Positions 1 to 14,703 of a stretch of DNA of 58,401 nt are shown piece by piece (the stretch's first letter is position 1; each line of letters opens with the position of its first letter). The stretch spans positions 2,230,764 through 2,289,164 of the forward strand of contig NZ_KE136354.1 of assembly GCF_000406945.1 (NCBI RefSeq), in the 5' to 3' direction. A program made the position numbers and the translations under genes. The stretch comes from Enterococcus dispar ATCC 51266. GTDB taxonomy: Bacteria; Bacillota; Bacilli; Lactobacillales; Enterococcaceae. The notes beneath the pieces were generated by a model. That model was not told the DNA's origin, did no database searches, and was given only the letters and a program-made list of their open reading frames with translations.

Positions 1-1
1 G

Positions 2-167
2 TTCAGCTCGCCAGCAATAAGATGGAATCTCAATAAATTGTTTTGTAATTTCTTGAGATTTTATCTTATTGTCGCAGCGCGCTAGTTTGTAAAGCTAGAC
101 ATTAAAGAAAAGCTTTGCAAACTGTTTCAGCTCTAGCAATAAGTGAAAATTTTATATCCTTTACCTA
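2..167 (-). repeat. Hairpin repeat element (family A plus terminator-adjacent motif D)
   Basis: Read on the minus strand, motif D (TAGGTAAAGGATATAAAA...) starts about 4 bases after the gyrA terminator T-run. It is followed by a long inverted repeat whose arms are GACAATAAGATAAAATCTCA and TGAGATTCCATCTTATTGCT. Copies recur near 10.1, 11.4, 28.4, 29.4, 30.6, 34, 51.3 and 53.9 kb. No ORF is carried. Confidence 0.75.
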
Positions 168-170
168 TAA

Positions 171-206
171 AAAATCACCCTGACAAAACCAAGTCCTGTC
201 AGGGTG
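171..206 (-). terminator. Intrinsic terminator of gyrA
   Basis: Perfect 10-bp stem CACCCTGACA / TGTCAGGGTG with an 11-nt loop. It is followed on the minus strand by ATTTTTTAT. It lies directly downstream of the gyrA stop codon. Confidence 0.85.
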
Positions 207-213
207 AGGTTAA

Positions 214-2754
214 TTATTCTTTATTTTCTTCGTCTACATCTAATTCAACAATTGTTTCTATCTCAGTTGTTTCAGTTGTATCATTTGCTTCGGTAGTTGC
301 TGGCGTTACCTCAGTTTCTTCTACTTCTGCTTCTGCTTCGACAGCTGCCATTGTGACAACTTTCGCGTCGTCTTCTAGTTTCATCAACCGCACACCTAAT
401 GTTGCGCGCCCAGTTTGTGAGACAGAGGCTACATTGAAACGAATGATTACGCCTTTATTTGTAACCAACATAATATCTTCATTGCCATTAACTGTCGTTA
501 AACCAGCTAATGGGCCGTTTTTAGCCGTGATATTCGCAGTCTTAATCCCTTTACCCCCACGACCTTTAACAGGGTATTCCAAGCCTGCTGTGCGTTTTCC
601 GTAGCCGTTTTCGGTGATAACCAATACTTCTTTGTCTGGCGTAATTACAGAAACTCCAACTACATAGTCGTTTTCTCGTAAGCGTATGCCCCGGACACCT
701 GAAGCAGTACGTCCCATATCCCGAACAGCTTCTTCTTTAAAGGTAACCGAATAACCATCGTGAGTCCCAATAATCATGGTATCATCCCCGCTTGTTTCCA
801 AGACATCAACTAATTCATCGTTTTCTTTTAGATTAATGGCAATTAAACCGTTACTGCGAATATTGCTAAAAGCATCCACAGAAGTCCGTTTAACGACCCC
901 TAAAAGCGTAGTGAAGAACAAATATTTATTATCGCTTTCGCCGCTGACAGCAATAATCGTTTGGATTTTTTCAGCAGAATCAATACCTAATAAGTTAATC
1001 ACTGGAATCCCTTTTGCAGTACGGCCATACTCTGGAATTTCGTAACCTTTGGCTTTGTAAACTTTTCCGACATTGGTGAAAAATAGTAACGTATCATGAG
1101 TGGAACAAGAAACTAATGTTTTAACAAAGTCCTCATCATGGACGCCCATTCCTTGAACACCTCGGCCACCTCGGCGTTGCGCACGGAATTCGCTGTTAGC
1201 AAGGCGCTTGATGTAGCCATTATTGGTTAAGGTAATGACCACTTCTTCTTCTTCGATTAAATCTTCATCTTCCAAACTCAATACTTCACCAACTAAAAGT
1301 TCCGTCCGGCGCTTATCACCAAAGCGTTGGGTTAATTCCCCTAATTCCGTTTTGATAATTTCATTTACGCGTTCAGAACTTGCTAAAATCGCGGTTAAAT
1401 CTGCAATGAGCGCCAATAGCTCTTGGTATTCTTTTTCGATTTTGTCGCGTTCCAAACCAGTTAGACGGCGTAAACGCATATCTAAAATTGCTTGGGCCTG
1501 GCGGTCTGACAATTCAAATTTCGTCATCAAAGTATTTTTGGCTTCATCGTCAGTATTAGAGCCGCGAATAATTGCGATAATTTCATCGATATGATCTAAG
1601 GCAATCCGCAAACCTTCTAAGATGTGAGCCCGAGCTTCCGCTTTGGCTTTATCAAAAGCGGTACGGCGGGTTACGACTTCTTGTTGGTGTTCAACATAAT
1701 TTTCCAAAATTCGTTTTAAACTTAAAATTTTTGGAACGCCTTTTTCAATAGCCAACATGTTGAAACCAAAGGAAGATTGCAAGGCTGTTAACTTGTAAAG
1801 GTTATTCAAAATCACAGAAGCTGAGACATCGCGTCTGACATCAATTACAATTCGCATTCCTTCACGACTGGATTCATCCCGTAAATCAGTAATGCCTTCA
1901 ATTCGTTTATCCCGATGTAATTCTGAAATACGTTCAATTAATTTGGCTTTATTCACCATGTAAGGCAATTCTGTTACCAAAATTCGTTCTTTGCCATTTG
2001 GCATTTCAGTTACTTCCACACGACCACGGACAGTAATTGAACCGCGTCCAGTTTCATAAGCGCGACGAATCCCGGATTTCCCCATTACCAAACCACCAGT
2101 TGGAAAGTCTGGTCCAGGAATAACTTCCATTAATTCATTAGTAGTCACTTCAGGATTTTCCATCAATAAATTAATCGCTGCTGTCACTTCACTTAAATTG
2201 TGGGGCGGAATATTTGTCGCCATCCCAACCGCAATCCCAGTCGTACCATTGACTAAAAGGTTAGGAAATCGAGCCGGTAAGACTTCTGGTTCCCGTTCAG
2301 TATCGTCATAGTTACTAATAAAATCAACAGTATCTTTATTGATATCCCGCAACATTTCTAAGGCTAATTTACTCATTCGGGCCTCTGTATACCGCATTGC
2401 CGCAGCGCCATCACCATCGACAGAGCCAAAGTTACCATGGCCGTCTACTAACATATAACGGTAACTAAAAGGTTGGGCCATCCGCACCATTGATTCATAG
2501 ATAGCCGAGTCGCCATGGGGGTGATATTTCCCCATTACATCCCCAACGATTCTGGCTGATTTTTTATGAGGTTTGTCTGGTGTTACACCTAATTCATTCA
2601 TCCCGTATAAAATCCGGCGGTGCACCGGTTTTAAGCCATCACGAACGTCTGGTAATGCCCGTGCGACGATAACACTCATCGCATAGTCGATAAAGGAATT
2701 TTTCATTTCACTACTCAAATTGACGTCATGAATATGGGCTTTATTATCTTCCAA
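214..2754 (-). CDS. gyrA: DNA gyrase subunit A
   Basis: Catalytic subunit of the A2B2 gyrase that introduces negative supercoils using ATP. The N-terminal winged-helix/tower region carries the active-site tyrosine in [10 protein letters not shown], and the C-terminal beta-pinwheel contains the GyrA box QRRGGRG. An acidic, threonine-rich tail closes the protein. I chose a TTG start at 2754 because GGAG lies 8 nt upstream; the GTG at 2763 directly abuts that Shine-Dalgarno sequence. With the TTG start the catalytic tyrosine is residue 122 and the quinolone-region residues are Ser83 and Glu87, matching E. coli numbering. Ser83 and an acidic residue at 87 are the susceptible-type residues. The gene lies about 200 nt after gyrB and ends at an intrinsic terminator. 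Confidence 0.96.
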   Translation of the reverse strand: MEDNKAHIHDVNLSSEMKNSFIDYAMSVIVARALPDVRDGLKPVHRRILYGMNELGVTPDKPHKKSARIVGDVMGKYHPHGDSAIYESMVRMAQPFSYRYMLVDGHGNFGSVDGDGAAAMRYTEARMSKLALEMLRDINKDTVDFISNYDDTEREPEVLPARFPNLLVNGTTGIAVGMATNIPPHNLSEVTAAINLLMENPEVTTNELMEVIPGPDFPTGGLVMGKSGIRRAYETGRGSITVRGRVEVTEMPNGKERILVTELPYMVNKAKLIERISELHRDKRIEGITDLRDESSREGMRIVIDVRRDVSASVILNNLYKLTALQSSFGFNMLAIEKGVPKILSLKRILENYVEHQQEVVTRRTAFDKAKAEARAHILEGLRIALDHIDEIIAIIRGSNTDDEAKNTLMTKFELSDRQAQAILDMRLRRLTGLERDKIEKEYQELLALIADLTAILASSERVNEIIKTELGELTQRFGDKRRTELLVGEVLSLEDEDLIEEEEVVITLTNNGYIKRLANSEFRAQRRGGRGVQGMGVHDEDFVKTLVSCSTHDTLLFFTNVGKVYKAKGYEIPEYGRTAKGIPVINLLGIDSAEKIQTIIAVSGESDNKYLFFTTLLGVVKRTSVDAFSNIRSNGLIAINLKENDELVDVLETSGDDTMIIGTHDGYSVTFKEEAVRDMGRTASGVRGIRLRENDYVVGVSVITPDKEVLVITENGYGKRTAGLEYPVKGRGGKGIKTANITAKNGPLAGLTTVNGNEDIMLVTNKGVIIRFNVASVSQTGRATLGVRLMKLEDDAKVVTMAAVEAEAEVEETEVTPATTEANDTTETTEIETIVELDVDEENKE

Positions 2755-2960
2755 GTGTTTCACTCCTAACTAAGATGTTTAAACAACGACAAAAACTTTG
2801 CTTTTAAAACCAAAGCAAATAATTTTATTTATTCTTTAAACTCATTCTGGCAAACACGACCCAAGTTTTAGGAAAAAGTGAAAAATTGGCGGCGAAAAGA
2901 AATTTAGCCAGAAAAATTTTCCGCATTTTCCTAAAGTTGACAGTCATGTACAATTTTTAT

Positions 2961-4910
<1,950 letters not shown>

Positions 4911-4938
4911 CTATGCGGATCCTCATTTCTTCAATAAT

Positions 4939-6048
4939 CTATTTGGTAGTACTTAAATGACCTTTTTCAACGTAAAAAATAGTCGGTGAGACTGTCATTT
5001 TATTTTTGACATGATCCAGCGTCGTAGTGGTTAAAAACGTCTGTACCTTGCCTTCAATTGTTTCCAAAAGATGCAGCTGACGCGAATCATCTAACTCACT
5101 CATCACATCATCGAGTAAAAGTATCGGATATTCTCCCGTTTCTTCTTGCATCAAATCTATTTCAGCTAATTTGACACTTAATGCCGTCGTCCGTTGCTGC
5201 CCTTGTGAACCGTATGTCTGCACGTCAATCTCATTAATGGCAAAACTTAAATCGTCACGATGGGGACCTGCAAGGGTCGTTTGCCGCTGCAATTCCCGTG
5301 CCTGATTTTTTTCTAAGACGCTCAGAAAACGGGCTTTTACCACATCTAGACTATCTGCCAGGTCAAAATCAATCGTAGACACATAGCGTAAGGTCAAATT
5401 TTCTTTTTCGTGACTGATTTTTTGATGCAGCAAGTTGGCCCAATATTCCAAGCGTTTGACAAATTTTCCACGGGCTAACAATACTTTGCTGCCAAACTCT
5501 ACTAGCTGATCATTTAATACACTTAAATAAAGCATATCAACTTTTTTTTGCTGCTTTAGGTATTGATTGCGTTGCTTTAAAACGTTTTGGTACTGGACGA
5601 GGTCGTATAAATAAATTGGATCGATCTGGCCGATTTCCATATCAAGGAATTTGCGCCGCAAAGACGGGCTTCCTTTAACTAAAGCCAAATCTTCCGGGGC
5701 AAACAAAATTACATTTAGTTGCCCAACATAACTGCTAAGTCTTTTTTGTTCAATGTGATTGATACGGGTCTTTCGGCCTTTTTTGGTTAACAAAAGCTCT
5801 AAAGGCACTTTGCTGTGCACTTTTTGGACTTCTCCTTTAACACTGGCAAAATCAGCCCCCCATTCAATCAGCTCTTGCTCATTATTGGTGCGATGGCTTC
5901 TCGTCATGGCTAAAACGTAAATGCTCTCTAAAATATTCGTCTTTCCCTGCGCATTTTCCCCGAGAAAAATGGTTAAATTTTGGGGAAATTGAAGGGCCAA
6001 TTCCTCGTAATTGCGAAAATGCTGCAAAAAGAGATTATTCAGGCGCAT
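4939..6048 (-). CDS. recF: DNA replication and repair protein RecF
   Basis: SMC-like ATPase that helps load RecA at single-strand gaps. Walker A GENAQGKTN is at residues 30-38. Near the C-terminus are the signature region (SQGQQRT) and Walker B (ILLLDDVMSELD). I start at the internal ATG at 6048 because AGGA lies 8 nt upstream and the protein then begins MRLNNLFLQHFRNY, the normal RecF N-terminus. The longer reading from 6090 adds 14 basic residues inside yaaA. This start overlaps the end of yaaA by 14 nt, suggesting translational coupling. Confidence 0.95.
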   Translation of the reverse strand: MRLNNLFLQHFRNYEELALQFPQNLTIFLGENAQGKTNILESIYVLAMTRSHRTNNEQELIEWGADFASVKGEVQKVHSKVPLELLLTKKGRKTRINHIEQKRLSSYVGQLNVILFAPEDLALVKGSPSLRRKFLDMEIGQIDPIYLYDLVQYQNVLKQRNQYLKQQKKVDMLYLSVLNDQLVEFGSKVLLARGKFVKRLEYWANLLHQKISHEKENLTLRYVSTIDFDLADSLDVVKARFLSVLEKNQARELQRQTTLAGPHRDDLSFAINEIDVQTYGSQGQQRTTALSVKLAEIDLMQEETGEYPILLLDDVMSELDDSRQLHLLETIEGKVQTFLTTTTLDHVKNKMTVSPTIFYVEKGHLSTTK

Positions 6049-6277
6049 TATCTTTTTCCTGTGCTTGCGCCATAAAAAAAGTCCCCTCATCGGGAATTTC
6101 TACCATCATCCCTGGATAAAGCTTACGGCCGCGGCGATTTTCAATCTCTCCATCCACTAAAACGATATTTTCAGCCAGGTACCATTTCGCCTGTCCGCCA
6201 CTGGAAATCACATTGACTTCTTTTAGCACTTGGCCTAAGGTCATGTAGTCTCCTGTGATTGCAATTTTTGCTTTCAT
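6035..6277 (-). CDS. yaaA: S4-domain RNA-binding protein YaaA
   Basis: Small protein of about 80 residues with an S4-like RNA-binding fold (GQVLKEVNVISSGGQAKWYL, then VLVDGEIENRRGRKLYPGM). It is conserved between dnaN and recF in Firmicutes. Two ATGs (6283, 6277) are possible. The second has GAGG 7 nt upstream and is preferred; the first would use GGAG further up. The gene overlaps recF by 14 nt. Its usual neighbour dnaN is displaced about 5.5 kb by the beta-glucoside operon. Confidence 0.88.
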   Translation of the reverse strand: MKAKIAITGDYMTLGQVLKEVNVISSGGQAKWYLAENIVLVDGEIENRRGRKLYPGMMVEIPDEGTFFMAQAQEKDNAPE

Positions 6278-6663
6278 TTTCATCCCTCGTTTCTCCAGTC
6301 ACAGTTAGGTTTATTATACCGTTTTTTAAGCAAGAAAACAAATTTTCCCTAGTTTTTTTCACTTCTAAGAAGTTTTAATCTTTTTAGATAATTTTTATCC
6401 GAAAAGTTAAAAAAGCCGTAAAAACGATTTTATGCCCTTTTAAGAAGATTTTATCATTTCTGAAAGTAATACAGTTGTTTTTCATTTTCTTGTAAATAAA
6501 AATGAAATATTTTTCCAAAAAAGCCATGTAAATACGATAAAAAATGGTAAAAGGAGGCAATATCACCTTTTTATTACTTAAAAAGAAAACTAGCGCCATA
6601 AAAGTTGCAGGAATCCACATACTTCTCAATAGTTCTACAAAAAAGATAGAATCCTTTCCCTAC
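6278..6663. other. Intergenic gap between yaaA and the beta-glucosidase gene
   Basis: AT-rich spacer holding the presumed promoter region of the yaaA-recF-gyrBA transcript. Translatable stretches here lack a good ribosome binding site or protein-like composition. I see no RNA gene. Confidence 0.5.
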
Positions 6664-6702
6664 AAAAAACCGCAGCAACTCTATCACGAGCTGCTGCGGT
6701 TT
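6664..6702 (-). terminator. Intrinsic terminator of the beta-glucoside operon
   Basis: Stem CCGCAGCA / TGCTGCGG flanked by AAA/TTT extensions. On the minus strand it is followed by TTTTTTGTAG. It lies just past the stop codon of the GH1 gene. Confidence 0.8.
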
Positions 6703-6705
6703 CTC

Positions 6706-10051
<3,346 letters not shown>

Positions 10052-10104
10052 AATTATCTCTCCTTGTCAGTTTAATTTGTCTAAATATGAAAAGCCAAAT
10101 GGAC

Positions 10105-10257
10105 GAGGTTAACTCTCAAACAATAAGATGGAATTTTAATTCATTATTCTTCAAATTTCAGCTTATTGCCGTAGAGCGTTCGTTCATAATGCTAGATACT
10201 AAGAAAAGTATATTGGTCTTATTCCTGGTGAAAATCTTATATCCCCCTTTATCTAAA
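10105..10257 (-). repeat. Hairpin repeat element (families D + A)
   Basis: On the minus strand, TTTAGATAAAGGGGGATATA (motif D) directly follows the T-run of the RAT-associated terminator. It is followed by the family A inverted repeat (ACGGCAATAAGCTGAAATTT ... ATTCCATCTTATTGTTTGAG). The element fills the PTS leader between the terminator and the ribosome binding site. Confidence 0.7.
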
Positions 10258-10330
10258 TAAAAAAAACCAGAATGAAAAAACACGATCCCAAAAAATAAAG
10301 CAATGGGTATCTTTGTCTTTTCAATCTGGG
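10258..10330 (-). terminator. Conditional terminator upstream of the PTS gene
   Basis: On the minus strand, CCAGATTGAAAAG pairs with TTTTTTCATTCTGG across a loop of about 40 nt, followed by eight T. The 5' arm overlaps the RAT sequence, so antiterminator binding would prevent this hairpin. Confidence 0.8.
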
Positions 10331-10356
10331 TTTTGCCTGCCGAACAGTAACAATCC
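10329..10356 (-). promoter_or_regulatory. RAT site (ribonucleic antiterminator) for the PTS gene
   Basis: On the minus strand it reads GGATTGTTACTG TTCGGC AGGCAAAACC, the classic 28-nt target of the BglG/SacY/LicT RNA-binding domain. It is identical to the second copy at 11304-11331 over all 28 nt. Confidence 0.88.
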
Positions 10357-10372
10357 GTTATTGATTGAATGT

Positions 10373-11218
10373 TTAGGTTTCCTCTGACACAACGCGCTGA
10401 ATATGAATCGTCAAATAAATCATTTCGGATTCTCCCAGCGGTTTTTGATAGGTTTTCATTAAATAATCATTGATGCGCTGCACCGTTTGAAAAGCCTTAG
10501 GATATTTGGACTGGATTAAAGCAAAGAGAAATTCATCGGGCTCTTCTTTTAATTCATCTTGCAAATAACGTTGGGCAAAATACTGCAAATGAGTGACAAT
10601 CCGCTGATAACTTAGAGAATCTTGCTGAAAAACCACGCCATAAAAACGACTAATAATTTGCAAAATATCTCGGACAATTTCTGTCGCCTGCATCGTCTGT
10701 TGCATCGAACCATCAGCATTTAACTGCTCGCTGTTGACAATATGAAAAGCAATAAATCCCGCTTCTGATTCGGGCAAGTCAATTTGTAATTTGTCTTTTA
10801 TTAAAGCAATAGCATCTTTTGCAACCGCAAACTCCTTAGCATAGAATTTACGTGTTTCAAATAGAAGAGGATTGGGAATCTCGATGCCTTCTTTACTACG
10901 CTCTAACGCATAATGAATATGATCGGTTAGTGTCAGATAAATATTAGTAGATAGCTCTTGTTGCAATTTGGCTTCGGCTAGATCAACAATTTGTTTGACC
11001 ACTTCAACTTCTTTAGGAGGTACATCGGTAAACAGTTGTTGAAATTGCCCAGCAGTCAGGGAATCTTTTAAAATAAATTCTTTTTCTATAACCGCACTAT
11101 CAATTTCAGCGCCAACTTTTTTACCAAAAGCCAAGCCCCGCCCCATGTAGATAACTTCTTCACCAGCAGCGTTTTTTGACATAACAATATTGTTATTGAG
11201 GATTTTTTCAATGACCAC
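10373..11218 (-). CDS. licT: BglG/LicT-family transcriptional antiterminator
   Basis: RNA-binding antiterminator controlled by PTS phosphorylation. The N-terminal CAT domain (KILNNNIVMSKNAAGEEVIY, then MGRGLAFGKK) binds RAT hairpins. Two PRD domains follow, with conserved histidines in LTDHIHYALERSKEG and GFIAFHIVNSE (PRD1) and VTHLQYFAQRY and YLTIHIQR (PRD2). I prefer the GTG at 11218, which has GGGAG 8 nt upstream; the GTG at 11227 lies inside that Shine-Dalgarno sequence. It heads the operon and has its own RAT/terminator upstream, so it is autoregulated. The licT symbol is by family resemblance. Confidence 0.9.
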   Translation of the reverse strand: MVIEKILNNNIVMSKNAAGEEVIYMGRGLAFGKKVGAEIDSAVIEKEFILKDSLTAGQFQQLFTDVPPKEVEVVKQIVDLAEAKLQQELSTNIYLTLTDHIHYALERSKEGIEIPNPLLFETRKFYAKEFAVAKDAIALIKDKLQIDLPESEAGFIAFHIVNSEQLNADGSMQQTMQATEIVRDILQIISRFYGVVFQQDSLSYQRIVTHLQYFAQRYLQDELKEEPDEFLFALIQSKYPKAFQTVQRINDYLMKTYQKPLGESEMIYLTIHIQRVVSEET

Positions 11219-11255
11219 AATTCCCACTCCCTGCTCAATATTTGCTTTCAGACAA

Positions 11256-11308
11256 ATAAAAAAAACCTAGAATTTCCCCCTTGGTGCACATGTGGTAAAT
11301 TCTGGTTT
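11256..11308 (-). terminator. Conditional terminator in the antiterminator gene leader
   Basis: On the minus strand, AACCAGAATTT pairs with AAATTCTAGGTT and is followed by seven more T. The 5' arm overlaps the RAT site at 11304-11331. Confidence 0.82.
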
Positions 11309-11331
11309 TGCCTGCCGAACAGTAACAATCC
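11304..11331 (-). promoter_or_regulatory. RAT site in the antiterminator gene leader
   Basis: On the minus strand it reads GGATTGTTACTG...AGGCAAAACC, identical to the RAT before the PTS gene. It implies autogenous induction of the whole operon when the beta-glucoside is present. Confidence 0.88.
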
Positions 11332-11339
11332 TTAGTCAT

Positions 11340-11368
11340 AATCTAGCACAGTAAAAAACAATTTGCAA
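11340..11368 (-). promoter_or_regulatory. Sigma-A promoter of the beta-glucoside operon
   Basis: On the minus strand, -35 TTGCAA (11363-11368), a 17-nt spacer and -10 TAGATT (11340-11345). Transcription would start just before the RAT site. Confidence 0.6.
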
Positions 11369-11399
11369 GCCTTTTCAAAGAAGAAAAGCAGAATAAACA

Positions 11400-11640
11400 T
11401 GATTAGCTCTCAAGCGATAAGACGAAATCTTGATAAATTGTCCTTCAAATTTCTCAAGATTTTGGATTATTGACGTAGAGAGCTTGTTTATTATGCTAGA
11501 CACCTAGAAAAGCAGAATGAACTCGTCCAACTCGCTAGTATAAGATAGAATTTTAATAAATTGCTTTTCAATTTTCTTGAAATTTTAGCTTAATGTCGCA
11601 GCGCGTTAGTTCGTGAAGCTGGAGCAGAAGAAAAGCTAAA
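11400..11640. repeat. Two tandem family A hairpin repeats
   Basis: The first unit has arms GCGATAAGACGAAATCTTGA and TCTCAAGATTTTGGATTATTG. The second runs from CAACTCGCTAGTATAAGATA to the GCTTAATGTCGCAGCGCG region. Each unit ends in CTAGAAAAGC- or AGAAAAGCT-like sequence. They lie between the dnaN terminator and the operon promoter. Confidence 0.7.
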
Positions 11641-11700
11641 TGTAGTGGGTAGCTCTTTGAAAAAATCTCAGAAACTCGTCTTTCTTAACGTCGCCAAAAG
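11641..11700 (-). repeat. Partial family C repeat
   Basis: GGGTAGCTCTTTGAAAAAAT then CTCAGAAACTCGTC matches, on the opposite strand, one arm of the family C elements at 29.5, 33.8 and 34.2 kb. The other arm is missing. Confidence 0.6.
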
Positions 11701-11711
11701 TTTCTTCAACA

Positions 11712-11794
11712 TAAAAAACTGCCAAATAAATTTTCCGCTACCGTAAAAATCTAATGTACCTTTTTACAGTAGTTTTCCATTTATTTGACAGTTG
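11712..11794 (-). terminator. Long-stem terminator of dnaN
   Basis: Arms AACTGCCAAATAAA and TTTATTTGACAGTT enclose a second inner stem (GTAAAAA / TTTTTAC). On the minus strand it ends AGTTTTTTAT. It lies 19 nt after the dnaN stop codon. Confidence 0.75.
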
Positions 11795-11812
11795 CAAATT
11801 AAATTAAAATGC

Positions 11813-12943
11813 CTAGTTGGTGCGCACTGGTGTGATCAATTGAATAAAGTTTGCTTGATCAGCGGTTGGTTCCAAGGTGAAAGGACGAATCGCTGAAATA
11901 AAGCGAACCGTAATACTCATATCACCAAAAGCCCGCAATGCTGCTTTCATATAATCTGGGTTAAAGGAAATTTCCAAAGGATCGCCGCTAACTTTTTCAT
12001 AACTTAATGCTTCTTCTACTTTTCCGACTTCTGGGGAATTTCCGTAAAGCATGACAGCATCTTCTTTAATGGATAAACGGACAATATTGTTGCGTCCTTC
12101 ATGTGAAAGTAAAGAGGCCCGCTCAATGGCCGCTAAGAAACTTGGCACCGTAAACTCAATTTCAGTATTGAATTGATGAGGAATTAGACGGTTCGTGTCT
12201 GGGTAATTTCCTTCTAACAAACGTGAGTAAAACAACATATTTTCTGTTTGGAACAACACTTGGTTTTCCATGATGCTAACCGCAATTTCTTCTTCATCAT
12301 CAGCTAAAGAACGTGATAATTCAATTAAACTTTTGCCAGGAACAACGATATTAAAGTCCTCTGCTTCTTGTTCTAGCGGAATAATCCGTTGACTCAAACG
12401 ATGTGAATCGGTTGCGACAGCCAATAACTGTTGATTTTCTAACACAAAATGCACCCCAGTCAAAATTGGGCGGCTTTCATGAGCAGAAACAGCAAAAACA
12501 GTTTCACTAATTAATTGATTGAGTGTTTGCGCTGATAATTTTAATTGGTCACGACTTTCTACAACTGGTAAATGCGGATAGTTATCAGCATCTAAACCAT
12601 TGACCATGAAGTTGGCTTTGCCAGAAGTGATGGCAACTTGTTCGTTTTCCACAACTTCCATTGTGAAAGTATCTTCTGGTAGGCGACGAATAATTTCGCT
12701 GAAAAATCGAGCTTGTAAAACAATCGAACCTGCTGATTCGACAATCATTTGGGCTTTTTCATTGTCCACGGCTAAAAATGTTTCGATGGAAATATCGGCG
12801 TTACTCCCTGTTAAGGTTAAACCGCGTTCGGTTAAAACAATTTTTACCCCCGTTAAAATTGGGATAGTGGTTTTAGAAGAAATCGCCCGTTGGACAGTTT
12901 GTAATTCTTGCATAAAGGCAGAACGATTCATAGTGACTTTCAT
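11813..12943 (-). CDS. dnaN: DNA polymerase III beta subunit (sliding clamp)
   Basis: Ring-shaped processivity clamp that tethers replicative polymerase and repair enzymes to DNA. It comprises three repeated clamp folds in 376 residues and begins MKVTMNRSAFMQELQTVQRA. ATG 12943 is used because GGAG is 8 nt upstream; the extra GTG codon at 12952 lies inside that Shine-Dalgarno sequence. It is transcribed in the same direction as dnaA, 400 nt downstream. That gap carries origin elements. A terminator directly follows, so the normal read-through to yaaA is interrupted here. Confidence 0.96.
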   Translation of the reverse strand: MKVTMNRSAFMQELQTVQRAISSKTTIPILTGVKIVLTERGLTLTGSNADISIETFLAVDNEKAQMIVESAGSIVLQARFFSEIIRRLPEDTFTMEVVENEQVAITSGKANFMVNGLDADNYPHLPVVESRDQLKLSAQTLNQLISETVFAVSAHESRPILTGVHFVLENQQLLAVATDSHRLSQRIIPLEQEAEDFNIVVPGKSLIELSRSLADDEEEIAVSIMENQVLFQTENMLFYSRLLEGNYPDTNRLIPHQFNTEIEFTVPSFLAAIERASLLSHEGRNNIVRLSIKEDAVMLYGNSPEVGKVEEALSYEKVSGDPLEISFNPDYMKAALRAFGDMSITVRFISAIRPFTLEPTADQANFIQLITPVRTN

Positions 12944-13139
12944 AAATGGCACTCCAATCTTTTTTGATGTGTAGCAATTTTTTATAATGTGGGCACTAAA
13001 TTTAGGTAGCAGTTGCTGATTCGAAAAGTAAACGGAATTTTCGAGAGTAAAAATAATGGCAATTTAAAAGTTAGCTAAACTGGTAACTTTATCAAAATAG
13101 TCTTTTTTATTTTCAAGCGGCTTTGTACCTTAATCTTTA

Positions 13140-13341
13140 AAAATGACTCATGCTGATTATAGCATTTTTTATGAATTGAAAAGAAGGCGGATGCCTTTAT
13201 ATTTAAGAGTAAAAAGATAGTAGTAGTAGTAGGTCCTGTTGAATCAGTGGATAAGTATTCAAACCTAAGACACTACAAGAGTTTTCCACTGTGTATAACT
13301 TGTGGATAAAATTTGGAAAACTTGCGAATTTATCCACATCT
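13140..13341. other. oriC: oriC part 2: unwinding region between dnaA and dnaN
   Basis: From right to left: DnaA boxes TTATCCACA (13330-13338, perfect), TGTGGATAA (13301-13309, perfect) and AGTGGATAA (13246-13254, one mismatch). Next come a short GC-containing step (GGTCCTG), five in-register TAG trios (13218-13232), then AT-rich sequence. This order equals the basal unwinding system described in Bacillus subtilis (DnaA box, GC step, DnaA-trios, unwinding element). Confidence 0.8.
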
Positions 13342-14670
13342 CTATTTTAATAATAAATTTTTAATTTCCGAAATCTCAGTTTGAGTAGTCGGATCATTTT
13401 CTAATAATTGCTGAATTTTTTCATGAGCATGGATGACTGTTGTATGATCTTTACCGCCAAATTCGGCACCTATTTTTGGTAACGAATTATCCGTTAGTTC
13501 GCGGGATAAATACATCGCAATCTGCCGTGGTACAACGATACTTTTTACCCGTTTTTTCCCTTTTAAGTCTTTAAGGGAAATGTGATAATATTTTGCGACT
13601 TCTTCTTGAATCTGCAAAATTGAAATTTGCGCTACACCGCCATTACTCTTTAAAGATTTTAAGGCTTCAGCAGCTAAGCTAGTGCTGATTTCAGCGTTAT
13701 TCATCGTTGCGTAAGCTTGTACGCGTAAAAGTGCGCCTTCTAGTTCGCGAATGTTGGAATCAATTTGGCCGGCAATATAACTTAAAGTATCATCTGGGAT
13801 TTCCAAACGTTCTGCTTCAGCTTTTTTTCGTAAAATAGCAATCCGTGTTTCTAAATCCGGTGGTGTAATGTCAACCGACAATCCCCAAGCAAAGCGGGAA
13901 ACCAGGCGTTCTGGTAAAGTTGGAATTTCACTTGGCAGACGATCGCTAGTTAAGACGATTTGTTTATTGTTTTTGTAAAGTTCTTCAAAAGTATAGAAAA
14001 ACTCGTTTTGTGTTTCGACTTTATTTTCCAAAAATTGGATATCATCAACTAATAATAAATCGACGCTGCGGTATTCATGACGGAATTCTTCACTAGTGCG
14101 ATTTTTAATCGAAGTAATAAAGTCGTTGGTAAAGTTTTCACTACTGACATATTTGATTTTGGCATTCGGGCGATATTTTAATAATTCATGACCAATGGCG
14201 TGCATCAAGTGAGTTTTCCCTAAACCGACACCACCATAAAAGAAAAGTGGGTTGTAAATCGAGCCGGGCTCTTCAGCAACAACTTGTGCAGCGGCATGAG
14301 CCATTTGGTTTCCTTGCCCAATGACAAAAGTATCAAAAGTATATTTGGGATTTAGCATAATGGAACGATTGACTTTTTCTTCAACTTTTTCTTCTTTTAC
14401 TTGGGGCATTTCTTCTTGCACTTCATCTTCTGTGATAAAAGCCGGCATAATTTCCCGTCCGTAAAGACGATAGCTGTTTTCCAAAACCCGTGGTGCCAAG
14501 TTTTTCTCCCAATAGTCACGATGGACTTTTGTCGGTACTTTGATTAAAAGTTCATCATTTTGTAAAGAAAGGGGACTGGCACTTTCGGCCCAAACTTGAA
14601 AACTGGCGGGGCTGAGGTCGGTTTTTAAGCTGTTTAACACCTCTTGCCACAAGGCTTCGTATGATGACAT
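13342..14670 (-). CDS. dnaA: Chromosomal replication initiator protein DnaA
   Basis: Initiator ATPase that binds DnaA boxes and melts the origin. Domain I (residues 1-~80) is followed by an acidic linker (EEMPQVKEEKVEEKVNR). The AAA+ domain has Walker A GGVGLGKTHLMHA near residue 147 and Walker B LLVDDIQFL. Domain IV contains the box-recognition signature FGGKDHTTVIHAHEKI. The start has a strong AGGAGG 6 nt upstream of ATG. DnaA boxes lie on both sides of the gene, consistent with a bipartite origin. Confidence 0.97.
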   Translation of the reverse strand: MSSYEALWQEVLNSLKTDLSPASFQVWAESASPLSLQNDELLIKVPTKVHRDYWEKNLAPRVLENSYRLYGREIMPAFITEDEVQEEMPQVKEEKVEEKVNRSIMLNPKYTFDTFVIGQGNQMAHAAAQVVAEEPGSIYNPLFFYGGVGLGKTHLMHAIGHELLKYRPNAKIKYVSSENFTNDFITSIKNRTSEEFRHEYRSVDLLLVDDIQFLENKVETQNEFFYTFEELYKNNKQIVLTSDRLPSEIPTLPERLVSRFAWGLSVDITPPDLETRIAILRKKAEAERLEIPDDTLSYIAGQIDSNIRELEGALLRVQAYATMNNAEISTSLAAEALKSLKSNGGVAQISILQIQEEVAKYYHISLKDLKGKKRVKSIVVPRQIAMYLSRELTDNSLPKIGAEFGGKDHTTVIHAHEKIQQLLENDPTTQTEISEIKNLLLK

Positions 14671-14703
14671 GAGCTTCCTCCTTTATTATTCATTTTTTCA
14701 ATC

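Noticed and set aside
6384-6629. Minus-strand ORF of 81 codons between yaaA and the beta-glucosidase gene
   Set aside because: Low-complexity, Ile/Phe/Lys-rich composition typical of AT-rich spacer, no ribosome binding site.
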